Assembly: GCA_020226215.1 (NCBI GenBank)
Contig: CM035225.1
Coordinates: 14,829,868 to 14,893,867 of the forward strand
Direction of reading: 5' to 3'
Length of the DNA stretch: 64,000 nt
From: Sindora glabra
Taxonomy: Eukaryota; Streptophyta; Magnoliopsida; Fabales; Fabaceae
The position numbers were made by a program, and so were the translations under genes. Of this stretch, positions 1-12,699 are shown one piece after another (positions within the stretch are counted from its first letter, which is position 1; every line of letters begins with the position of its first letter). The notes under the pieces were generated by a model, which was given only the letters and a program-made list of their open reading frames with translations, did no database searches and had not been told where the DNA came from.

Positions 1-683
1 AAAATTACTATTTTTAAGGTTTTTTATTATATAAATTCATAAAAATTTTGGACTTATACCCAAGCATTGTCGAGAATTACTGTGAAATTAGGAAAGGATG
101 GTCCGTGAAGCCGTGGAGGAGAACGAAGGTAGGGGCACGTTCGTTTATTGTTTTTAAATTTAATTTTTTATTTTTTAAAAGTAAAAACTTTTGTTTGATA
201 AATTATTTTTAAAATTTATATTTAAAATTATAATCTGAAATGTGTAATTTAAAATATAGAAATAAATTTTTAATATTTTCTTAATTTATTCTTTCATCTT
301 GAATGTCAAAATGTAATATTTTTATTTTATAAAATTATTATATATTCTTTATTTTTAAATTTAAAAACAATTTTTTTAAAAAAATAATTTTCTAAAAGAA
401 TTTTAAAAAATAAAAATATATCTAAATGAACGGACCGAACATAACTATAACTTTCTTAAAAGTGTCATATTTTTCGCACGTCTTTGATAATAACACAAGG
501 ATTATAAAATTTGTAATCTTTATATTAAATTTTATTATAAAAATTATATAAAAATCTTTAATACCATCCACCTTTTAAAATTTCATCAAATTTTTTTCAT
601 TTTTAGATAAAATTTCAACCTTTATTAAAAAAATGGCGAAAAGTTCATAATTTTTTTATAAAACTTGTGAGAGTATATATCAA

Positions 684-850
684 AAATTTAAATTTCATTT
701 AATATAAATGTAAATATAAATTAACTTTCTACTATCACTTACATATATATTATTATATTAATAAAAATTATTAAAATTTATTGACATATTTTCTATTCAT
801 TCATGAATAGTGTAATATATTTTATATTGATAATAAATTAATTTAAACTC
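684..850. repeat. short MITE, family M1, copy 1
   Basis: The left end reads AAATTTAAATTTCATTTAAT. The right end read in reverse complement (GAGTTTAAATTAATTTATTA) is a diverged match to it. The interior is AT-only and has a run like TTATATTATTAATAAAAATT, shared with copies 917-1090, 2935-3131 and 10711-10914. It is non-coding and old. Confidence 0.45.
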
Positions 851-916
851 ATATATCAATATAAATTGTCTCGAGTATATATATCGAGCATAATTCTATT
901 TAAAATGATAATTAAA

Positions 917-1090
917 AAATTTAAGTCTAATTTATTATTAATGTAAAATAATTTTATACTAGTACATATTACATATTATTATATTATTAAAAATTATTAA
1001 TTTTTTAATAAATTTTTAATTATTATTTATTTTTTAAGAACATATCATTTTGTGCAAAAAAAATTATAATAACGGTAGATTAAACCCAAA
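917..1090. repeat. short MITE, family M1, copy 2
   Basis: The left end (TTTAAGTCTAATTTATTATT) pairs with the reverse complement of the right end (GTTTGGGTTTAATCTACCGT). The middle holds the family sequence with ATTATTAAAAATTATTAATT. It lies about 65 bp from copy 1. Confidence 0.45.
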
Positions 1091-2934
1091 CCCACTATAA
1101 AATTCATGATCTCCGTGAACATTTTATTTTATTTTATGGGACATTTTATTTTATCATTTTAGGATGGTTCGTGCGACTATATGTCACAATATTAAAGTTA
1201 TTATAATTTTCAATGATGATTAATTTGAATGATTGGGAATTTATTTTTTAAATAAGATTTTAAATTAAAATTTTATCAATGAAGAAAAATATTATTAAAA
1301 GAGTTTTACTCCTAAGTTGAATTTAATCTTACTTAATTCTGAATTAATTGAGAACCGGCTATCAAATATTGGGAGATTTCAAGAAAAATTATGAGTACGT
1401 ATAGATATACATATATATACATATATAGTTACGATGGTTCATTAACTAACTATTGATTGAGCTAGGTGGGTTGTTGAACCGACTTGATGATCACTAAGTA
1501 GGACCAATATAAAAATGGTTTGAGCCTACCTAAAATATATATAAAAATATCGTATGCCGTCGTCAAAGATTCCTATCCATTATCATGTCTTTTTTAGTTA
1601 AGAAAATTCTCACGGCCATTAATTATAAAATTTGAAATACTAATAAAGTTATGATGAGTTAATTTTTTTTAAGGTTATAATGCATATAATTCTCTTATAT
1701 TGTATTTTTCCGTGTAAATTTTTTTTTGTTATTTTAAAAGATACAATTAAAATATTTAAACTACACATATGATATAAAAAATTCCTTCTGTTATTTCTTC
1801 TTCCAAATTTTAACGGTACAAAGAATTTCTACAATTATTTTTAGCATGTTATTTACATAAAAATTAATTTTCCAAAATCATTTTTATTTAAAACTAATTT
1901 TAAAATAACATTATAAATAATAATTTATATTCAAAATTAATAATTAAATATTTCCAAATATAAAATATTAATTTGTAATTAAAATTTTTAAATTAGATAT
2001 TCATAATCAATTGTATTCAAAATAAACTGCCACGGTATAAAATAATTTTAAAAAATATTTCATTTCATTCTATTTTGAACAATTTTTGCATAAGTAAAAT
2101 TTTATTATAAAATTATTTTCTTATTAATACATATAACTTAAAATTATAACTAAAATTTTATATTAAGATATTTTTTTGACAATATTTTTTGTACATATAT
2201 GTATATATAAATATTTTAGAAATAATTTATTTAATTATAATTTACTTAAATAAACCATACTTGTTATTGTATTCAATAAATTTGGGGAAAATGTTTTTGT
2301 TAAATTAACTAAATTTTTTGAAGAATTTAGTCCTGAATTGATCTTCTTTAAATGTTTGAAAAGCATGTGAATTTTATTTTAATTTCATATATTATTTTTC
2401 AATTTTGAAAGTTTTATCATAGATTGAAACATAAAAAAATAAAATTTTATTATTACTCTACGTGATATATATTATTAAGAAAATAACTTCATAAAAAAAT
2501 TATACTTTAACAAAAAGAAAATTGCTTAGAACGTAATAAAATAATATATTTTTGAATTTTTTATACTATGGAAAAAACTAATTTTGAATATAGTTGTTTG
2601 TAAATAATTAATTTGAAATTTTTTACTATAAATTAATATTTAAATATTAATTTTAAAAGTTAAAATAATTATTTTTAATTACTAATTTGAAATTATTTTT
2701 GGATATAAAAATAGTTTAATAACTTAATAAAAATAATGTAAACAATAAGATTAAAAATTATGAATAATTAATTTAAGATTGATCATAATTATTTATTTTA
2801 TATTTAATAATATTTAAATATTAAATTTAAAATTTAAAATTGATAATTAATAATTTTTAATTTAAAATTGAATTTTGAGATAAAATTCATTTTAAAAAAC
2901 TGGTTTCTATAAAACCATGCACAATTAAAAGAAG

Positions 2935-3131
2935 GATTTAAATTTGATATACTATAAATAAATTTTATATTATAATTTATTTATATATTACTATATTGTT
3001 AAAAAATTATTAAAATTATTTTATTATTAATAAAAATATTTATTATTAATAACTTTTTAATAATATATTATTTTCACATTTACTATTGATATAGAATATT
3101 TTATAATAATAGTGCATTAAATTTAAATTTG
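2935..3131. repeat. short MITE, family M1, copy 3
   Basis: The left end, GATTTAAATTTGATATACTA, matches the reverse complement of the right end, CAAATTTAAATTTAATGCAC. The length is about 197 bp and the middle again carries TTAAAAAATTATTAAAATTA. The terminal similarity is better than in copies 1 and 2. Confidence 0.5.
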
Positions 3132-4479
3132 AAAAAAATCAAAAGCCCCCCTACCATTAAAGATTTAAAAGGAAAGATAAAAGATGAGATTTGTTTCCAT
3201 TAGATACAAATTTGCACCTTTTAAAATATCAGGAATTTTAAAAACATAAGATATATAATATACGAGATTATATATATATTAGCCTTTATTTTAAATAATA
3301 ATAATCACATGGCATCACATAATTTTATAGAAAGAAAATATATGTCAAAATGCTTTTTCATTTGTTATTTTGGATGTACAGAAAATGAGTAAAAGAAAAA
3401 TGATAAAAAATAATAATATTTTATTTTATTGAAAATTAATAAAAATAAAAAGTAATTTATTAGATAATAAAATTACTTCTATTACAAATTAATAAAGTTG
3501 TTTAATAAAGTTTACAAAAAAAAACTTCAAATTTTTAAAGTTTTCTATAATTTTTATGCACTTATTTACGAAAAAAAAAATTATATCAATTTCTGAAATA
3601 ATTTTTTAATTTTTAATGTTTTATAGCATCTAAATATTTAAAAAATTATTTTTAACTTATTTTCTTTTCATGTATTTTCTCCCCACATCTTACCACACAT
3701 ATCCCAACAACCGGAAATAGTGGATATTATAAATTTGACTTTATTGTGGCAAGAAGAATAAATATTAATACATAAGTTTGAGTTTTATATAAAAATTTTA
3801 TTTTTCACAAAATATTCAATTTAATATAAAATTTTTGCGGTTTCGTCTACAAAAGTTATATCATTTTTTAATATCAATTTTTCATAAAATTTATAATATT
3901 TAAGCAAAAGCGAAAAATATAAACTTTTCACAAAAAATTAAAAGAAAACTAAAAACATAGCCTTTTATTTTATTGTATAATAATAACTAATACCACTCTA
4001 ACAATCCATCTCTATAATTTGAGGGTGTAAATGGGGATAATCTCCGCTTCCAAAAATTAAAAATAAAAAATAAGTGAATTTCAAAGAGGGAGATGTAATG
4101 TTTTTATTTAAAATTATAGATTTTAATAAAAATCATAAATTTTATAATAAAAATTATATATTTATCTCTTAAAAAATGATATAAGAAAAGAATGCATCTA
4201 AATTAGTAAGAAATAAAAATAAAATAAAATTAAAATATGATAATTTAGGTTACTCCTACAATTTATTTTTACTTCAAAAATATTTATTTTAAATAAATAT
4301 GAAAATATATAAAATTTATAAATTACATCCAGAGATATATATATATGAAAAAAAATTTAATTAATTTATTTTTACATGGCATTTAATTTTTTTATAAAAA
4401 TTTTATTTTTATTTTAAATGTAAATATTATCCCACAATTTAAAATTCTTGAATTCGCAGTTGATTATGTTATTATTTGT

Positions 4480-4760
4480 AGAGTGAGAAGCACGCGCTAG
4501 GGAGAGAGTAGGAAAGAAGTGTTGGGTGCCGCCTAACACTGGACTTTCCGTTTGTAGTTTGACTTGGTTTCGATGTTGCTTCGCTTCTTATGTACCGTGG
4601 ATTTGCCGTCCGCAGACAATAAGATACGACGCGCTTTCAGCTCAAAATGAGAAACTAATAATTTTATTTTGGTTCCCAACCTCTTTTTGCTATTTCAGCA
4701 GTTTCTTTTTTGTCCTTTTCTGAAAGTCACCAATACCACATAGGCGACTTCGTCAGAAAG
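4480..4760. other. compositional island of higher GC, no recognised gene
   Basis: This stretch is markedly richer in G and C than its surroundings and holds several CG dinucleotides. It looks like the 5' exon or promoter of a gene, with a GAGAGAG run at 4500 and a CTTTTTGCTATTTCAGCAG acceptor-like sequence near 4682-4700. A 65-codon open frame (4526-4723, plus) resembles nothing I know, and no following exons were found. It could be a non-coding exon, an isolated promoter or a gene relic. Confidence 0.25.
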
Positions 4761-5970
4761 CAAAAACCGTGTGCTAATAGTGATATTTAGTCGAGCTAAT
4801 CTTGGTTTTTCAATAAATTCTAATACTTATATTGAATTTTAATAACTACAATATATAAATAAATAAATCAAACTAAATATTGTTATTATTAATGATTTTA
4901 GCTAATGAAGGTTGGCACAAATGATTGAACTCCGCCTCCGCCTCCATAACTAAAGGTAATATATGAGTTTCATAGTAATTTTCGAATAAATTTAGCAAAG
5001 ATCGCGGGACTTCTCCTGATATTGAAAAGGAGGGACCGTTCCCATTCCTAAACCGTTCTTAAAAAAAAGTTGTTATTAATTTTAAAATATTTTCTTTGAT
5101 ATTATAAAAGGTCTGTTTCATTTCAAACTAATTCCTAATAGAACCAAATAGTGATAATGAAAAATATTAGGTTTGGTTTTATTATTGATAAGCATCGATT
5201 AATTGCAATTTAGCAAGTAATAATTGCTTGTTATAGAATAACATTTTTGTCCAAAATTTATTTATGGAAACTTAAAATTTGTCATACAAATCATATAATT
5301 TTCATCCAAGTGGAAATGTTTCCTTTTGCGTGAAGGACGTTGTTGTATAGGATCATGAGGTCCAATAAAAGAGATGTCAAGATTGGCATGCCACCCTAAT
5401 CCAAATAACACATGAATTAAAGAACTTTTTTCAAATAAGACGTACTTCACACAAAGTATTATAAATATTAACTTTATCATAAAGTTCAAACAATAAATAT
5501 CGTATTTTATAATTAATGAGAAGTTTAAAAGAATGAATTTAGTGTTAATGATATTATATATCATGAAAGTCTAAATGAATAAGATTTCATAAATATTTGA
5601 ATTCAGTTAATAATCATTTAATTTAAACAAGAGTTACTTTGATTATAGAGAATAAGAATTATATTTCAAAATGCATTATGAATCTTTTTAAATGTGATTT
5701 TGATAAAATTAGAGTGATAACATCATCCTCATTACAAAAAAAGTCAAAAGTATCATGTCTAAACCTCTTCGTTGGAGCCTTCCAAATAAAACCAAATAGA
5801 AGGATTGCAAGCCTTCTCGATAACCCTTTACTAAATATGAACAAAACTTTTACCATTACAATCGACAAACAAACCATTCATACCCATTGTTGCCATCACA
5901 ATCTTTGTATCCCATTGCATCACTTTTCTACCACCTAATCTGCTAACTTTGCCGTTGTTGTACAAGACCC
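4760..5970. other. AT-rich spacer, nothing recognised
   Basis: The stretch contains two overlapping open frames on opposite strands (5639-5938 plus, 5659-5877 minus). Neither resembles a known family or has a supporting neighbour. I see no repeat or RNA gene here. Confidence 0.4.
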
Positions 5971-6133
5971 TTAGCACTTATCATGTGTGATATCTTTTTT
6001 TACGATCTTTTATAAATACCATGCATTTTCCTGTAAAGGAAAAGTTTACACAATTTATTTTCTCATTACCTTGTTCAATAAACCTTAATTTTGAGTACTC
6101 ACTTCTTTTTTCGATAATGGTGAGATTGTAAGA
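5971..6133 (+). repeat. LTR-like direct repeat, copy 1
   Basis: This 163-bp segment recurs at 7789-7951 in the same orientation with roughly 85-90% identity by eye. Each copy has TATAAAT (6011-6017 here) followed about 66 bp later by AATAAA (6077-6082), and ends near GGTGAGATTGTAAGA. That TATA-to-poly(A)-signal layout is what the U3-R part of an LTR looks like. No primer-binding site or coding region is visible in the 1.65 kb between the copies. Confidence 0.5.
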
Positions 6134-7587
6134 TAGCGTTTGATTCATAAAATATTTTTTATATTTTTAAAAATATTTTATAAAAATATTATATTCTCAT
6201 ATTTAATTTAAATTTTTAAAAATTTTATTTGAGAATTTAACATTCTCAAAAATATTTTGGAACTTAACTTTCTCTCCTAAATATTCCCATAAGAGGAGGT
6301 AGATATCTTAGATTTCTATCTCATGGAAATATTAATATTAAAGTAAAAGAATAATTTTACTCCCATTCTTCTATACCTAATTTATTCTAAATTTTTTTTA
6401 TTCTTATTTTTTAATTTTAACTTATATTTCTCATTTTTAATTTTTTATGATAATAAATATAATTATACTAAATAAGTAAAAAATAATTTTTATATACCAA
6501 TTCTAATTTAGTTTTAAAATTTTTCATTTTCATCTTTCACTTTTAACTTATATTTTTTATTTTTTAATTTTCATGATAACAAGGATAATTATACTAAATA
6601 AGTAAAAAAATAAATAAGTAATTTTTAAATTTCAATCTTATTAAATGTAAAAGATATTATTTCTGTTCTTTCTTTTTATATTTCAATCCATGAAGAAATG
6701 TGAAATGATATGGCCGCTTTTATCCTTCATCTTTATTGGTACCATCCCACATGCTTTTATTTTCTTTTTCTTTGTTAAAGATTTGGGTTATTTTTCCTTT
6801 TTCTTTCCCTTTTTTTCACGTGCTCGTTTATTTTACAGAAAACGACTAACTTACAGAATTTAACCTACAATATAATTATAATATTATTTAACGATTTAAG
6901 GAGCTTTTAAAATTGAAGATAAAATTACATATATATGTATAATGTAGCATTACTCTAACTAATATCTAAAAGAATAAACGCACCATTCAATCTTTTGTTG
7001 ATGCTGGCTATTATATATATCTCCGAAATTTGATAACTAATACTGGTAATCTTTTATTTTCATTTTTATTTTTATTTACATTTCTAATATTAAAATAAAT
7101 AAGAATTATTAAATAAATTATTAAACTCATTCTTAATAATATTAAATACATATTAAATTTTTAATTACACAATTTATCATGATCTATTTTAACATTGTAA
7201 GTTAAAAAATATTTAAATTTTTTTATTTTATTTTCAATTTAAATTTAAAATATATTATTTCTGTTCTTTCTCTCTTATTTTTTTTAAAGAAAATAAAAGC
7301 TTCCTATTAATAATGGAGAAATTACTTATTTATTTTATATAATTAATAATATAAAAAATTCAAATTCAAATTCTTAGATATTTTAATATTTTATATATTA
7401 TATTATTTAATACATTTTAATTGAATAGAATTCAAATTATTAATTTATTAAGTCTTTAAAAGTCTTTATTCATATATTTTTAATTAAATCTATAATTTAT
7501 TACAATTTATAACAAAAATTGATAAGGGTATTTTTTTAAAAAAGTAATAAAATTCCTAAAAATATAAAGAGTAAACCAAACATGAGA

Positions 7588-7591
<4 letters not shown>

Positions 7592-7658
<67 letters not shown>
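7592..7658. repeat. (AT)n microsatellite
   Basis: About 33 uninterrupted AT units lie between the two LTR-like repeats. Confidence 0.95.
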
Positions 7659-7661
<3 letters not shown>

Positions 7662-7788
7662 AATATAAAAAAATATTGTCAAGAATATATATATATTAAA
7701 CCAAATATAAGAATCTTATATTTTCAAAAATCACATATCTATGAATTACATTTCTGAGAATATACACTTTCTTGAAAATATAAGATCA

Positions 7789-7951
7789 TTAGCACCAATC
7801 ATGCATGATATCTTTTTTTACAATCCCTATAAATACCATGCATTCCCCTATAAAGGAAAGGTTTACACAATTTATTTCCTCATTACCTTGTTCAATAAAC
7901 CTTAACTTTGAATACTTACTTCTATTTTTGATAATGGTGAGACCGTAAGAG
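7789..7951 (+). repeat. LTR-like direct repeat, copy 2
   Basis: This is the partner of 5971-6133, with TATAAAT at 7828-7834 and AATAAA at 7894-7899, and it ends GGTGAGACCGTAAGA. The pair is spaced by 1818 bp. Together they could be a small non-autonomous LTR element (TRIM/LARD-like) or two truncated solo LTRs of one family. Confidence 0.5.
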
Positions 7952-9769
7952 TAATAATTCACTTAATGCATGCACTCAAAGTTTTGATTTCAAAGTTCAT
8001 ACCTTATACATAATAGAGAGTGAAACTTATAAAGCATGCTATTACACTATTAAAATACTGGCTGAGTACTAATTTTTTAGTTTCTTAAATCACTTTTTAG
8101 GACTATATTATCATATTTATACCTCCAATCTACAAACTCATATCTTTACCCTAAATATAAAAAAACCGTTTGGTAAAATGATAAAAAATTAATTTTTTAA
8201 ATTATTAATAATTAATATTTTTAAATGTACAATGTAATTTTATAATTGGCACAACTTTTAATAAATATATTTCTATGGCTGCAGTTCAATATCATTACTC
8301 TATTTGTTCTTCCCATTATCATTGTAAATTTCACTTATAAGTAATAAAAAGATGATACATTATTGAAATATAAAAATAATTAACAATAAAAAAATTTAAC
8401 CATTTTTGTTGATGTTATAATATATGATTAGATGATGTAAAATCAAATTTAATAATAGATCAAATTTAAAATTTTTAAGGTATTAAATACGATCCAATAA
8501 TAAAGAATTAATTGAATTATATGGGCAAATTATATTCATTTCATTTGCGGTTTGAATCTCTATTCTGAAAAAATATACTCTAACCTTAATTTCATTTATA
8601 CTCAATTGCTTTCCTTTTTATTTTAAAGTTTCAACATACTTACACTTTTGTTTCTGAAAAATGAGAAAAGTGAGCATGCATTTTAAAATAAATGATTGTA
8701 TGCCAAACTAAATAAAAAAAGCACCTGTAGTTTGCTCTAAAGAGTTTTCACAGTATGATGAGAGTTTAAAATTAAATTAAAACCTTAACGTTAAAAAGAA
8801 TGGAATTGATTCAAATATGGATCATCACCTTTTTCTTTCATTTCCATTGTTATTTTTAAAGAGATAAAGGATATAATTTTTTTTTGAGTCCCACACTGTT
8901 TTTCACCGGAATTCATAATTTTAATTAAAATAAAATTTTATATTTATTCTCTCTTAAAATAAAAATTGACTTCTTCTTTCTTTTCAAAAAAGGAGGGGAT
9001 CCGTGTTCTATTGATTCTTGACTTGACTTATATTTGAAAAAAATTATGATATATTATTAATTTTATGATATACGAATGCATCATTAAATTTATTTTTTAA
9101 AATTAGATTTAATATATTATATAATAATATATTAATAATTATATTTAATAAAATATTTATATACCACTACTTTAATAATGTACAGTGGTGGTCCCCTGCA
9201 GCCGATTGCCTTTTGTTGACTTACATTGTAATCAATTGCCTTTTATGGAGCATAGTCATTTTCTTCATAACACGGTGGAGAGTGGAGGTTGAGAAGCTTT
9301 TTCCTCCTCCTTTTCACTTTGCGTGCAATGCGTTGCTTCTTTCTTTTTCTATGTCTGATCTCAGTGCATGAATCTGCCTTCTTTTCTGCCTTTAACGTAT
9401 TTTCTCGTCTTTTGTTTTCTTTTTTAATTTTTTATTGGTCCAACTTTTTTTTTAAATCTATTTTCACAGTTCCAATTTTTGAAACTAGCCATGATTTCAA
9501 TTATTACATGGTAAATTATTATGGCCCGGGTAACATTTTCTCTCTTTTATTTGATGCCAAGTTCCTGGCAATGACATGGATGCGTTGATAAATTTAACCG
9601 CTAGATTTTATTTATATGTGTAATATTAAATATAATAAATAAAATTTAATGAATCTCTTCCTAAATTCTTTCTACCTCATTCAATTATTAAGTTATAAAA
9701 ACAGGAAGTTTCCTCCCACTTAATTTGTACTTTGTAGACGAAGAGAAATTAATAAATAATAAAATTTTA
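7952..9769. other. AT-rich spacer, no gene recognised
   Basis: An open frame at 9289-9588 (plus, 99 codons) is Phe/Leu-rich from T-rich DNA and has no recognisable domain. Around 9045-9180 there is a decayed stretch with words like those of the foldback at 9770-9920 (for example GATATATTATTAATTTTATG). Nothing else can be supported. Confidence 0.45.
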
Positions 9770-9920
9770 TAATATATCATTAATATAATGATAAAGTAAT
9801 ATATTAATAAATTTGATTGCTAATATGTTATTATATAATATATAAGATTTGATTTAAAAAAATTTGATATATAATCAAATTATTATTACATTAATATATC
9901 ATTATTTTAGTGATATATTA
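9770..9920. repeat. foldback element (MITE-like)
   Basis: The two arms are inverted copies of each other over about 50 bp. The left arm begins TAATATATCATTAATATAAT. The right arm in reverse complement begins TAATATATCACTAAAATAAT, and both arms continue into AAATTTGATT or TAATTTGATT. Almost the whole 151 bp can fold into one hairpin. It is non-coding, and a weaker relative may lie at 9045-9180. Confidence 0.65.
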
Positions 9921-12680
9921 AAATCTCTCCCCAATAAATATATAAGTTAAGTGGGGATTTCTAAAATACCCATGTGATACCAAACCAATGCTGAAGTGGT
10001 TCTCAATGCTGTCACCTTAGCATAGGCATACTCTCATCCAATAACTTTCAACACTACCACTTTAATATGAATTTAGTATTATATGAGTACCTTAACATGT
10101 ACTTAATTAACTTGGTTTATTGAGACAATAGTTTAAGAGACAAAGTCATGTGTTTTTATTTTGTCAAACTTAGAATAATTATTTTGTCAAACTTAGAATA
10201 ATAATGGATGGGATATGAATTGAAGGTTAAGATCCTTTGTATCTACTCTTATTCTGAAATATTATGGCATTTAGTGTCTCTATATCCTATAGTTATATAG
10301 ATAGAGTTTTAAATACACATCTTTGTCTTTGTTAAATATATGAATCCTTGTAATTATTTTTATTTTTTCATTTTATTTAAATGATGCAAATTTATTTAAT
10401 AGGGACAGGAATATGTATTAAAAACTTTACTTCGAATCCCTACCTTTGTCATATTTTCTTATTTTATTTAAATAATATATATTTATTTATATTCTATTAT
10501 AATTTTTGAATAAAGATTAAAGATATTTAATTATTTTTATCCTATTCATCCAATCATAATTTATTTATATTTTATTATATTTACTACATTGATATATCTT
10601 ATTATTTTTAATAAATATAATAAATGATAATTACTTGAAAATTCTAGCAATGATAATATAATAAAGAATAACTAGAATTCTTTTGTTAAAGTTTATCTTT
10701 AAAAAATTTTGAATTTAATTTTAATCTATTATTAGTATAAATTAATTTTACATTATCATTCACTTATAGATTGCTATGTTATTAAAAAATTGTTAAAACT
10801 CTTTTAATATAAATAAAAACTCTTAGTTAATATTAATTTTTTAATGAGATTTCATCTTTTCATTTACTAATAATTTAAAAAAATTTATACTGATAACAGA
10901 TTAAATTTAAACTCAAAATTTTTTATATTTATATTAACTAATTGTATACATAACTTTATGTTTACTCTTTATTATATATAAATATATATTATTATATATT
11001 TTATAAGATGGGTATGAAGTGGGTTGAATATTATAATTTTAATACTCAATAAAATCTTCACAAAAATTTTATTACTTGTATCCATATCTATTTTCAAGGT
11101 CCATACCCATATTTAAATGAATAAAAATTAAAAATGCTCATTGAATATGAGTGGAATTGCTACCCCTAATCAAACCTCTAAATTTATTGTGACCATAAGC
11201 AAAAAATTTATTCATTTTTTTGATATTACCCCTATTCCAATGAGAATATGGTGATTGATTGGTACTTTGAATAATAATAATAATAATTATGGTTCAGTTT
11301 GAATATTATACAATAAGAAAGTATTTATATAGTAATATTTAAACACGTAATTAATATCGATTGCATATGTTCTCTTTTTTTTAAAAAAAATGAGATGCGT
11401 TGATTTATTTAAAATCAAAACATTATATTTTTTTAAAAGACTTAGAATAATTTTTATATATTGTCCTTATTTAATCTTATGAAATTGCTGATAACAAAAT
11501 TTAAACATAAAACATAAATAACTGAAAGAACTAATTTTTTTCTTCATTTCAATCAACTTCAGTTAATTTTATGGCGTATAAGTTTAACAAATGACCACGA
11601 AAAGAATTGATATTGGTGAGTGTTTCAAATATCTTTTTGGTGAGTGACATGAAGAGGAAAAGAACACGAGCGTGTAAAATTTTCAAACTAAATACAATAT
11701 TTAATCTTTCTTTCATAAAGAAGATAATTATCATATTTTTAAATTTTATAATTAATATTATTAGTACTTCATTTTTATTTATATTATAATTATTCAATTA
11801 TTTATTCATTTGTAATATTAAAATAAAAAAATATTAAAATTAATTATTACATCTCATTTTAATAATATTAAATGCATATTTAATTTTTTATTATTTATTT
11901 TAATATTACATATATAAATAAATAATTATAAAAAAATAAAAATAATTAATGATACTAATTAAAAATTTTAAAATATATATTAGCCACCATTTTATGAACT
12001 AGAGAGAGTGGATCTTATATCTCCTCCAGAAATTAACATCTACAAGTTTACTACAGTGCTCTTTCAATGCCTTTCAATTTTGTTTTATCGGGTTACTTTC
12101 GTAATCACCAAGACTTCAAAAGCAAAATTAAAGTCTTTGTTTTGCATAATCAATAAGATGATGTATATTTTATTAATTCGATTAATAAATTATAAGTTAA
12201 TTTTTAAAAATATTTTTCACATTATTTTACTAAAAAAAGTTTTGATTTAATAATTTATAAATTATTATCTATTCAAATTTATCTTTATTTTTTTATTAAT
12301 TTACAACTCATGCTCTTTGTAATATAAATTTAATTTTTTTTATAAAATATAATCAATTTAATTTTAATATAATTATATTTTAATTTTAAATTATAAATAT
12401 ATAAATAATATCATAAAATATAATTATATTTTAAGTGATTATAATTTTATAATAAATAATAAAATAAATTTTATGTAAATAAATAAATGTATAAGTTTAT
12501 AAAATATAATTGATTAAATATTAAATATTATATTTTTATTTATGTTAATATAATTTAATTTCTAGATAAATATGAATTATTTTAATTATATATTTATTTT
12601 TATTAATATATCCTTTTAGATCATTTTATAATTTTAATTAGTTCAACAACTAATTTTACAAAATACTTTATATAACTTAA
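9921..12680. other. AT-rich spacer
   Basis: It holds MITE copy 10711-10914, a tandem 23-bp duplication near 10158-10203 (unit ATTTTGTCAAACTTAGAATA plus 3 bases) and AT-rich simple sequence. Open frames at 11549-11797 and 12008-12250 are low-complexity and not believed. Confidence 0.45.
10711..10914. repeat. short MITE, family M1, copy 4 (best preserved)
   Basis: This 204-bp element has terminal inverted repeats of about 34 bp. The left begins GAATTTAATTTTAATCTATT, and the right, in reverse complement, begins GAGTTTAAATTTAATCTGTT. Both continue with ATTAGTATAAAT or ATCAGTATAAAT. It has no coding capacity. It is the clearest member of a family with at least four copies, and pieces of the right end recur inside the tandem array at 50177-57045. 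Confidence 0.6.
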
Positions 12681-12699
12681 TTATCAGTTATAAATTATT

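Larger units (their letters stand above)
1..4475. other. AT-rich gene-free stretch with MITE copies
   Basis: This is very AT-rich sequence with long A and T runs. I see no ORF with family resemblance and no conserved splice-joined coding region. Apart from three copies of a short MITE family (684-850, 917-1090, 2935-3131) I see nothing that can be named. Confidence 0.6.

Noticed and set aside
9289..9588. 99-codon open frame, Phe/Leu rich, might be a membrane protein
   Set aside because: Composition follows directly from T-rich DNA. There is no signal of conservation and no neighbouring exon.
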